A DNA stretch of 19,867 nt from an uncultured Chlorobiaceae bacterium (lineage in GTDB: Bacteria; Bacteroidota; Chlorobiia; Chlorobiales; Chlorobiaceae): contig CAIXCO010000223.1 of NCBI GenBank assembly GCA_903917955.1, positions 1 through 19,867 of the forward strand. Reading direction: 5' to 3'. The position numbers and the translations under genes are program-made. The notes beneath the pieces are model-generated. The model saw only the letters and a list, made by a program, of their open reading frames with translations. It made no database searches and was not told the DNA's origin. Positions 6,663-12,702 of the stretch are shown here, piece by piece; positions within the stretch are counted from its first letter, which is position 1, and the number at the start of each line of letters is the position of its first letter.

Positions 6663-7049
6663 ATGAAATTACACATGCTGAAATCAAAAATCCACAATGC
6701 AATAGTAACCAGTGGTGATCTCGAATATGAAGGAAGCATCACCATCGACTGTGAGCTTCTTGAAATGGTCGACATGATTCCCAATGAAAAAGTTCTTGTT
6801 GTCAACAACAATAATGGTGAGCGGTTTGAAACCTATATTATCAAAGGCGATCATGGCTCAAGGGAAATTCAGCTTAACGGAGCCGCCGCCAGGTGCGCTT
6901 TGGTTGGCGATGAAATCATTATCATGACCTTTGCCGTCATGGAAGAGGCCGAAGCGAGAAACTACAAGCCCATGGTTCTTATTGTAGACAAAGAAAATAA
7001 CCCAAAATCACGCCACCATGTAGGCGAGGCAGATGAACCGTTATCATGA
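6663..7049 (+). CDS. panD: Aspartate 1-decarboxylase (pyruvoyl enzyme)
   Basis: PanD converts L-aspartate to beta-alanine for pantothenate and coenzyme A. The proenzyme cleaves itself at Gly24-Ser25, and here EYEGSITID puts Gly-Ser exactly at 24-25 if translation starts at ATG 6663, matching the E. coli numbering; this decides the start over the second ATG at 6675. Lys9, Arg54 and Tyr58, the other active-site residues, are all at their expected positions. The segment LNGAAARCALVGDEIIIMTF is the conserved core barrel. The length of 128 residues is normal. It lies between envelope genes with no other pantothenate gene in the window. Confidence 0.96.
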   Translation: MKLHMLKSKIHNAIVTSGDLEYEGSITIDCELLEMVDMIPNEKVLVVNNNNGERFETYIIKGDHGSREIQLNGAAARCALVGDEIIIMTFAVMEEAEARNYKPMVLIVDKENNPKSRHHVGEADEPLS

Positions 7050-7090
7050 CGGCCTGCCCCTGATACATTCCACACTATTCAAGTAATATA

Positions 7091-7831
7091 ATGGCACTTG
7101 CAATAATCATTATGGCCGCCGGAAAAGGCACCCGAATGCAGTCAGAGCTGCCCAAGGTGCTCCATCAGGCCAATGGACGCCCCATTCTCGACTACGTGCT
7201 CGATACGGCGAGCTCTCTTGACCCTGCCAAAACACTCCTTATTGTCGGTCACCAGGCAGATCTGGTCAAAGCGGCGGCGGCCCGATACCGGGTGAGCACT
7301 GCACTTCAGGAGCCGCAGCTCGGAACCGGTCATGCCGTCATGCAGGCAGAAGCCCTGCTCGGTGATTTCGAGGGTGAAATACTTATCCTCTCCGGAGATG
7401 CACCATTGGTCAAAGCAGAAACGCTGCATAAACTGATTGCCTTTCACCGTTCAAAAAATGGTGCCGCAACAGTCCTGACCGCAGAGCTTGAGGACTCAAC
7501 CGGGTATGGACGGGTTATCCGCAACAACGACAGTGAGAGTGTACTAAAAATTGTGGAGCAGAAGGACGCTTCCCAAGAGGAACTTGCCGTCAGGGAGATC
7601 AATTCGGGTATTTATCTTTTCAATGCGCAATTGCTTTTTCAGGCTCTTCGTGAGGTCAATACCAACAATGCCCAGAAAGAGTACTATCTGACCGATGTAT
7701 TCGAGATCTGCTTCCGGAACGGCAAGAGTGTCTACGCCGTCAAGACTGAGAATGCGGAGGAAATTCTCGGTATCAATACCCCGGAACAACTGATGGAAGC
7801 AGAACGGCTACTGCTGCAGAAGCAGGAATAA
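7091..7831 (+). CDS. glmU: GlmU-type GlcNAc-1-phosphate uridylyltransferase, single domain
   Basis: It makes UDP-GlcNAc from UTP and GlcNAc-1-phosphate for peptidoglycan and LPS. Motifs: AAGKGTRM (9-16) with LPK (Lys22) for UTP binding, QLGTGHA (76-82), GDAPL (102-106, metal Asp103), GYGRVIR, IVEQKDA, EINSGIYLF and GINTPEQL, whose Asn is the second metal ligand. The protein stops at 246 residues. Bacterial GlmU normally has about 450, the second half being a left-handed beta-helix acetyltransferase; that half is absent and no downstream in-frame remnant is seen. Either a separate acetyltransferase exists elsewhere or substrate specificity differs. It converges with the minus-strand VOC gene across 31 bases with no clear hairpin. 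Confidence 0.85.
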   Translation: MALAIIIMAAGKGTRMQSELPKVLHQANGRPILDYVLDTASSLDPAKTLLIVGHQADLVKAAAARYRVSTALQEPQLGTGHAVMQAEALLGDFEGEILILSGDAPLVKAETLHKLIAFHRSKNGAATVLTAELEDSTGYGRVIRNNDSESVLKIVEQKDASQEELAVREINSGIYLFNAQLLFQALREVNTNNAQKEYYLTDVFEICFRNGKSVYAVKTENAEEILGINTPEQLMEAERLLLQKQE

Positions 7832-7862
7832 AATGCCCCGAAAAACCGGAGCCATACGAAGC

Positions 7863-8357
7863 TTATTTGCGGGTTCTGCGTGATTTTTGATCTCTCTCTT
7901 TGGCTGTTTTTTGACTGCCCGCAGCAACAAAAGCATCTGGAGAGGAGAGGTCAATATCGGCACTCTCCGGCTGTATTCCGCTCTCATGCATGGAATAGAA
8001 CTCCACAAGATTGCCATCAGGATCCATGACAAAAAAAGCCCTGCCCTCCCGACGGTGGGCTGGACGGGTAACAATATGAACCCCGCACTCATCAAGATAG
8101 AGCGCAGCTTCATCCACTTCAGCGTCTGAGGCAAGCCTGAATCCAAAATGATCGACACGAATATCCCTTGCGTCTGCAGAACCGGGAGTTTCGGCTTTCA
8201 CAAGCACCAGCATATCCGAATGAAGACGCAGGTAGGTAATGTTTGCGCCAACGCGGTGATCAAGCTTGAGGCCCAGCACAGCGCCATAAAACTCTTCGGC
8301 GCTGCGCAGGTCATTGACACGAAGGGTGATCTGGTTAATCCCCGTCAGTTTCATCAT
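7863..8357 (-). CDS. VOC-fold (glyoxalase/bleomycin resistance/dioxygenase superfamily) protein
   Basis: The start is taken at the paired ATGs 8357/8354 (MMKLTGINQITLRVNDL); the open frame reaches 8522, but that part is the shadow of rpoZ. Both beta-alpha-beta-beta-beta modules are visible: LRSAEEFYGAVLGLKL with YLRLHSDML, then VDHFGFRL with GRAFFVMDPDGNLVEFYS. His in VDHFGF and Glu in NLVEFY are at the usual metal-ligand positions; the first ligand is Gln (NQITLRV) rather than His, as in some glyoxalase I enzymes. About 35 C-terminal residues form a charged tail ending KERDQKSRRTRK. The substrate cannot be predicted. It overlaps the rpoZ 3' end by about 20 bases, so it is probably the last gene of that operon. 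Confidence 0.8.
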   Translation of the reverse strand: MMKLTGINQITLRVNDLRSAEEFYGAVLGLKLDHRVGANITYLRLHSDMLVLVKAETPGSADARDIRVDHFGFRLASDAEVDEAALYLDECGVHIVTRPAHRREGRAFFVMDPDGNLVEFYSMHESGIQPESADIDLSSPDAFVAAGSQKTAKERDQKSRRTRK

Positions 8358-8688
8358 CTTCTTCAACTTGAACAATCTTTTTTTCGACCGGTTTTTCCAC
8401 CGTGTAGTTGTATTTATGCGCGAAGTAGTCGGCAACAGCCTTGTGCGACGACTTTTCACGAACTTCAAACTCAAGACTGATGGCAATCTGTTCCGGAAAT
8501 ACCTTGTCCGATTCGGATTCACTGCTCGGATTGCGGATCATCTCTTTATAGGGAAGAAGCTTGTCTTCAAGTTCTGCCCGCTCTTCATCATGTAATCTTT
8601 TTGCTTTTTTTGAAATAGCGACCACCGTCTCGTACAGGTTCGAGTGCGCACTTCTCAACTTGCCAAGGTCAACAGGTTTAACCGACAT
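8335..8688 (-). CDS. rpoZ: RNA polymerase omega subunit (Rpb6-type, Bacteroidetes/Chlorobi form)
   Basis: Omega stabilises the beta' subunit of RNA polymerase. The 117-residue protein has the family core SNLYETVVAISKKAKRL (16-32), which matches the omega/Rpb6 segment that holds the beta' C-terminus, followed by LPYKEMI and a predicted helix SHKAVADYFAHKY. The C-terminal tail is acidic (QVEEDDETDGD). Position supports the call: it directly follows gmk (11 bases), as in the widespread yicC-gmk-rpoZ order. The divergent sequence makes it easy to annotate as hypothetical. Its end overlaps the VOC gene. Confidence 0.85.
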   Translation of the reverse strand: MSVKPVDLGKLRSAHSNLYETVVAISKKAKRLHDEERAELEDKLLPYKEMIRNPSSESESDKVFPEQIAISLEFEVREKSSHKAVADYFAHKYNYTVEKPVEKKIVQVEEDDETDGD

Positions 8689-8699
8689 TGTACTTTATT

Positions 8700-9284
8700 T
8701 TACGTTTTTGATAGAAATGTGCTGATCAGCCCGGTAACAGCCTCGACCGTCATCTCAAGATTATCGTTTACGATCACCTCATCAAACAGGTCGGCATACC
8801 CCAGTTCCAGCCGGGCCCGCTCAAGGCGTACTCTAAGGCTCTCCTCATCTTCACTCTCCCGCCCTTTCAGTCTCTGCTGCAACACCTCCATGTTCGGCGG
8901 TTTAAAAAAGAGCAGCAGTGAATTGTCAGAAAAAAGCCGCTTCAGATTCAGCGCGCCCTTTACATCCAAGTCAAGCAGAAGATGGGAACCTCGATCTATA
9001 ATTTCACGGGTTTTCTCAAGCAGGGTACCGTAATGGTTTCCAAAAAAGAATTCATGTTCAATAAAGCCACCTTGACGGATCTTCTCTTCAAAATCCTCTT
9101 TGGTGAGAAAATAGTAATTCACTCCCTCCTGCTCGCCAGGTCTCTTCTGCCGGGTTGTCGCCGATACGGAAAAGCTGATATTGTGCATACGCTGCAGCAC
9201 CATTTTGGCAATGGTCGACTTTCCCGTGCCCGATGGAGCTGAAAACACTATAAGCTTTCCCTGCTGCCGCAACTCTTCAACCAT
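8700..9284 (-). CDS. gmk: Guanylate kinase
   Basis: It phosphorylates GMP and dGMP to the diphosphates. The 194-residue length is normal. The P-loop APSGTGKST is at 16-24; SVSATTRQKRPGE and GVNYYFLTKEDF form the GMP-binding segment; FIEHEFFFGNHYGT and LLLDLDVKGA are the conserved core, and RESEDEESLRVRLERA is the lid region. It starts 4 bases after the yicC stop and precedes rpoZ by 11 bases, so the three are one transcription unit. Confidence 0.97.
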   Translation of the reverse strand: MVEELRQQGKLIVFSAPSGTGKSTIAKMVLQRMHNISFSVSATTRQKRPGEQEGVNYYFLTKEDFEEKIRQGGFIEHEFFFGNHYGTLLEKTREIIDRGSHLLLDLDVKGALNLKRLFSDNSLLLFFKPPNMEVLQQRLKGRESEDEESLRVRLERARLELGYADLFDEVIVNDNLEMTVEAVTGLISTFLSKT

Positions 9285-9288
9285 AGCA

Positions 9289-10176
9289 TTACTCTATATT
9301 TTGCAATTGCTCCCTGATTTTCTCAAGATCTTCCTTGATCTGAACAATTTTCTGGGAAATTTCTGCATTCTGGGATTTTGATGCAATGGTGTTCGCTTCG
9401 CGCAACTGCTCCTGGAGCAGAAAATTGAGTTTTCTTCCTGTTCCGCTCTCGTCGTTCTGCAACTCTTCAAGAAAAAACTTGTTGTGGCTTGCAAAACGGG
9501 TCAGCTCCTCGGTAATGTCGAGCTTGTCGGCAGCAAGTACCAACTCCATTTCGAGTCGATCACGGCTGTATGCCAAATCCTTTCCGGCAACTGCCTCCAC
9601 TTTTGCTGCAAGCCTTTTTCTTACCGCTTCAAGATTATCAGCCGCAAGAGTGGCAACAAGCGCAAGCGTGCTTTCAATTTCCGCAAGCCTTTTGATGAAG
9701 TCGCCTGAAAGCTCTTCACCCTCCCTGCGACGCATTGCCTTGAGACGCTCAATGGCCTCCTGGAGAAGATTTTTGACAAACGGCCAATGCTCATCGACAT
9801 GGTCAAGGGAGGATGCACCATTATCGAATATTTCAGGAAAGCGAAGCAAATGCTCAAGAAGAAGCGGGGCGTCAACGTCAGCTTCACGCTTGAGGGTCTC
9901 AAGCAACCCTTTATAGGCTTTTACTTTCGCCGTATTGATACTGACAGAGATGGGCTGCGTATCATCGAGCTGAACCTGAATGAAAGCCGCGATTTTTCCC
10001 CTCTGAAAATGGGCCCTGATCATCTCGCGGACTTCAAGCTCAAAAGAGAGTAATTGACGGGGAAGCTTGACACTGATTTCAGCAAAGCGGTTGTTGACTG
10101 ACCGTAACTCAACAAGGGTTCGGACACCGCTTTCAACTGACTCTGCGCTGCCATATCCGGTCATGCTTTCCAACAT
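9289..10176 (-). CDS. yicC: YicC-family protein (putative endoribonuclease)
   Basis: YicC/YloC proteins have been described as endoribonucleases, with E. coli YicC linked to small-RNA decay. The protein begins MLESMTGYGSAE, the conserved start of the family, and ends with the conserved IKEDLEKIREQLQNIE. Between these lie the N-terminal domain (VELRSVNNRFAEISVKLP) and the C-terminal DUF1732 segment (ITEELTRFASH, GRKLNFLLQE, EANTIASKS). ATG 10176 is chosen over the longer frame (10248) because of this conserved start and an AGGA 7 bases upstream. The length of 295 residues is typical. It sits directly before gmk. Confidence 0.93.
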   Translation of the reverse strand: MLESMTGYGSAESVESGVRTLVELRSVNNRFAEISVKLPRQLLSFELEVREMIRAHFQRGKIAAFIQVQLDDTQPISVSINTAKVKAYKGLLETLKREADVDAPLLLEHLLRFPEIFDNGASSLDHVDEHWPFVKNLLQEAIERLKAMRRREGEELSGDFIKRLAEIESTLALVATLAADNLEAVRKRLAAKVEAVAGKDLAYSRDRLEMELVLAADKLDITEELTRFASHNKFFLEELQNDESGTGRKLNFLLQEQLREANTIASKSQNAEISQKIVQIKEDLEKIREQLQNIE

Positions 10177-10214
10177 AGTATTTCCTGCTCTGCATTCTTT
10201 ATGAAAAGGAACAT

Positions 10215-10237
10215 CTGCAAGGCCCTGAGCCCTGCAG
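10215..10237 (-). terminator. Stem-loop between rpsO and yicC (weak terminator or processing site)
   Basis: CTGCAGGGC, five bases, then GCCTTGCAG form a 9-bp stem with one G-U pair. On the minus strand it is followed by only a short broken T run (ATGTTCCTTTTC), so termination would be partial. Its position after the S15 gene suggests attenuation or RNA processing between ribosomal and YicC expression. Confidence 0.4.
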
Positions 10238-10271
10238 AGATCGCGCAATAAAAAAGTTCCGGATTGTCCTC

Positions 10272-10541
10272 TTACTTGCGAAGCTCAAGTTCGGCAATCA
10301 CTTTACGATAACGATCGATATCGATATCTTTCACGTAATTCAGCATTTTGCGGCGTTTTGCTACAAGCATCAACAAGCCACGGCGTGAATGCTTGTCTTT
10401 CGGATGCGCCTGCAGGTGACCGGTAAGATCAGTGATTCTGCGGGTATAGAGCGCAACCTGTACCTCAGATTTTCCGGTATTCTTTTCGGAAGCGCCGAAC
10501 TGCTTGATAACTTCCGCTTTAAACTCTTTTGTCAGGCTCAT
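10272..10541 (-). CDS. rpsO: 30S ribosomal protein S15
   Basis: S15 binds 16S rRNA early in 30S assembly at the helix 20-22 junction. The 89 residues are full length and show the family pattern: SLTKEFKAEVI, TGKSEVQVALYTRRI, TGHLQAHPKDKHSRRGLLML and KRRKMLNYVK with the ending YRKVIAELELR. Its place between ribF and the yicC-gmk unit continues the rimP-nusA-infB-rbfA-truB-ribF-rpsO order found in many bacteria. About 50 AT-rich bases separate it from ribF. Confidence 0.98.
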   Translation of the reverse strand: MSLTKEFKAEVIKQFGASEKNTGKSEVQVALYTRRITDLTGHLQAHPKDKHSRRGLLMLVAKRRKMLNYVKDIDIDRYRKVIAELELRK

Positions 10542-10589
10542 ATCTCTTCGTTTGTTATGTTAAATCGGTTGACCCGCAATATAATATTA

Positions 10590-11552
10590 TTAGCAATACA
10601 ACTCCACCGTTTTTTTATCTTTTTCGAGCTGCATTTTAAGCTCTTCAAGTGAGGAAAATTTCGTTTCATCCCTGATGAAGCGAAGCAAATTAAAGCTCAT
10701 CATGCAGCCGTAAAGAGTACCATCATATCCCAGAATATGGGCTTCAACCGTTTTTATCCCTTCAAGAGAGATGGTCGGGCGAACACCAACATTCATCATG
10801 GCCATGAAAGAGAGACCGTTCAGCACCGTTTGCGCAAGATAAACTCCGGCACGAGGCAGGAGTTTGTCGGGGTCTGAAAGCCTGAGATTCACCGTTGGAA
10901 AGCCAATCTCCCGTCCACGCTTGTCGCCATCAACCACCGTTCCGGTAATCATATAGGGAGAGCCAAGAAAGGCGTTGGCCTCTTCGATCTTGCCACTTTC
11001 AAGCAGTACCCGTATTCGTGTGCTTGAGAAATGCTCATTGCCAATCATCACCTCCTCGACAACCTCCACATCAAAACCAAGCTCGCGGCCAAGGGTTGCA
11101 AGCGTCTTGCCACTCCCGCTCCTGTCACGCCCAAAAGCATGATCATATCCCATAACAATACTTTTGGCACCAAGCAACCCGACCAACACATTACGGATAA
11201 AATCATCCGAGCTGCGCGAAGCAAAATCGGGCGTAAAGCGTACCACAAAAAGAAGATCAACACCCTCTCCGGCAAGAAGGGTAATTTTTTCATCAAGCGT
11301 GGTAAGCAGCCCAAGAGGGCCCGAAACTTCGCCCTTGAGCACCATCCTCGGATGAGGTTCAAAGGTGACGACAACACTTCTCAAGCTGCGGGCTTTTGCA
11401 ATGGCAACCATCCGGGCAATAATGATTCGATGCCCTCGGTGCACACCATCATAGGAGCCAACCGTCACGGCAGAAGCTGTGGCCGGAAAATCCTCCGGAG
11501 TGGAAGAACCATACCCGTGGAGCTGGTTCTTGTCATACTCAACAATACGCAT
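10590..11552 (-). CDS. ribF: Bifunctional riboflavin kinase / FAD synthetase
   Basis: It converts riboflavin to FMN and FMN to FAD. The N-terminal adenylyltransferase domain shows TVGSYDGVHRGHRIII (G-x-(Y/F)-D-G-x-H-x-G-H nucleotide motif), FEPHPR, VMGYDHAFGRDRSG and SSTRIRVLLESGKIEEA. The C-terminal kinase domain shows GTVVDGDKRGREIGFPTVNL, GVYLAQTV and MNVGVRPTI, with Glu in KTVEAHILGYDG. The length of 320 residues is normal. It lies 19 bases after truB. FMN from this enzyme is the cofactor of the type 2 IPP isomerase in this same window, though the operons are separate. Confidence 0.96.
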   Translation of the reverse strand: MRIVEYDKNQLHGYGSSTPEDFPATASAVTVGSYDGVHRGHRIIIARMVAIAKARSLRSVVVTFEPHPRMVLKGEVSGPLGLLTTLDEKITLLAGEGVDLLFVVRFTPDFASRSSDDFIRNVLVGLLGAKSIVMGYDHAFGRDRSGSGKTLATLGRELGFDVEVVEEVMIGNEHFSSTRIRVLLESGKIEEANAFLGSPYMITGTVVDGDKRGREIGFPTVNLRLSDPDKLLPRAGVYLAQTVLNGLSFMAMMNVGVRPTISLEGIKTVEAHILGYDGTLYGCMMSFNLLRFIRDETKFSSLEELKMQLEKDKKTVELYC

Positions 11553-11571
11553 ACCTCTTTTTTATCTCCCC

Positions 11572-12303
11572 TCACCCAACCGGGTGTTTTGATGCCTCCT
11601 GAAGAATAGCTTCAATGCTCTCTACCACCGTTCTGGCGGCGCTCAGCTCCCAACTCCCGATAGAGACTCTCCTGAGTGAAGCCAGATAGCCTCCGACGCC
11701 AAGCGCAGCACCCAGTTCATGCGCAATAACCCTGATATAGGCTCCTTTGGAGACATGGAGAGTAAAATAAACCATGGGAAGCTCAATGCGGGTAACGTCA
11801 AAACGGTGAATAACAATCTCTTTTGCTTTTCGCTCCTTAATCACCACTCCCTTTCGGGCGTGTTCGTAAAGCCGTTTTCCGTCGTGCCATGCCGCCGAAT
11901 GCATGGGTGGTTGCTGCTGAAGGGTGCCAACAAAACCGGCAGCGGCTGAACGTATCTCACTCTCCGTCAGGTGTGCTGTCGAGCAATGGCCATATTCAAC
12001 GGTTTCAACATCATGGCTCTCCGTCATTGCACCAAGCTTTATGACGCCGTCATAGACCTTGTCGAGCACTTCGAGGGTCGCAATCTCCTTGGTTTTCCGT
12101 CCGGCGGCAAGAATAAGCAGACCTGTCGCCTTGGGATCAAGGGTACCACAGTGACCTACCTTGCGCTTCAAGCCACAGCGTTTATAGGTATTGCGGATTT
12201 TTGCCACCACATCGAACGACGTCCAGTCGAGCGGCTTGTCAATCAGGAGAAAATTACCCTCATCAGCCAGAAGTTCGCTCTTTCGCTCTTCATTTATGCA
12301 CAC
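11572..12303 (-). CDS. truB: tRNA pseudouridine(55) synthase
   Basis: TruB makes pseudouridine 55 in the T-loop of tRNAs. The 243-residue protein starts with FLLIDKPLDWTSFDVV and has the catalytic GHCGTLDPKATGLL with the conserved Asp, then GRKTKEI, KVYDGVIKLG, HDVETVEYG, PMHSAAWHDGKRLYEHAR and GAYIRVIAHELGAALG. The short form without a PUA domain agrees with many non-proteobacterial TruB proteins. The start appears to be GTG at 12303, preceded by an AAAGAG; no in-frame ATG lies before the conserved core. It follows rbfA by about 20 bases. Confidence 0.95.
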   Translation of the reverse strand: MCINEERKSELLADEGNFLLIDKPLDWTSFDVVAKIRNTYKRCGLKRKVGHCGTLDPKATGLLILAAGRKTKEIATLEVLDKVYDGVIKLGAMTESHDVETVEYGHCSTAHLTESEIRSAAAGFVGTLQQQPPMHSAAWHDGKRLYEHARKGVVIKERKAKEIVIHRFDVTRIELPMVYFTLHVSKGAYIRVIAHELGAALGVGGYLASLRRVSIGSWELSAARTVVESIEAILQEASKHPVG

Positions 12304-12324
12304 TCTTTTTCAACAAGCCCCTGG

Positions 12325-12684
12325 TTAACCGTTTTCAACGGAACTTTTCCTCACCCCGCTCAAAAGCTGCTCAATGCGGTTAGCACGCTCATAGAGATGG
12401 TCTTCATGGAATTCAAGTTCCGGAATACGGCGAAAATGGTGCCGAATTTTCGACGAAAGAATTTTTCTGACACTCTTGGTTTTATCCTGCAATAACGCCA
12501 TCGCTGTCTCTCGATCTTCGGGCGTACCAATGATCGACACATAGACCCTTGCAATGCTTAAGTCAGCGGTAATCTTCACATCAACCACAGTCATGATCGG
12601 GCCGCTGCGCGGAAGCTCTTTTTGAAGGATTGCTCCAAGCTCCTGCTGCAGCAGCGATGCAACTCTCTCAGTACGTATCGACAT
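12325..12684 (-). CDS. rbfA: Ribosome-binding factor A
   Basis: RbfA helps mature the 16S rRNA 5' end in 30S assembly, mainly important in the cold. The 119 residues give the KH-like fold: RTERVASLLQQELGAIL, then MTVVDVKITADLSIARVYVS, then a helix to RKILSSKIRHHFRRIPELEF and HEDHLYERANRIEQLL, ending normally. It lies between infB (18 bases) and truB. Confidence 0.95.
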   Translation of the reverse strand: MSIRTERVASLLQQELGAILQKELPRSGPIMTVVDVKITADLSIARVYVSIIGTPEDRETAMALLQDKTKSVRKILSSKIRHHFRRIPELEFHEDHLYERANRIEQLLSGVRKSSVENG

Positions 12685-12702
12685 AGATCAACAATAAGCC
12701 GT

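Noticed and set aside
7832..7862. Bidirectional terminator between glmU and the VOC gene
   Set aside because: No convincing hairpin with T-tract is seen in the short convergent gap.
8358..8522. N-terminal extension of the VOC gene
   Set aside because: It lies within rpoZ in another frame and is Arg/Lys/Asn-rich, while the VOC fold starts at MMKLTGINQ.
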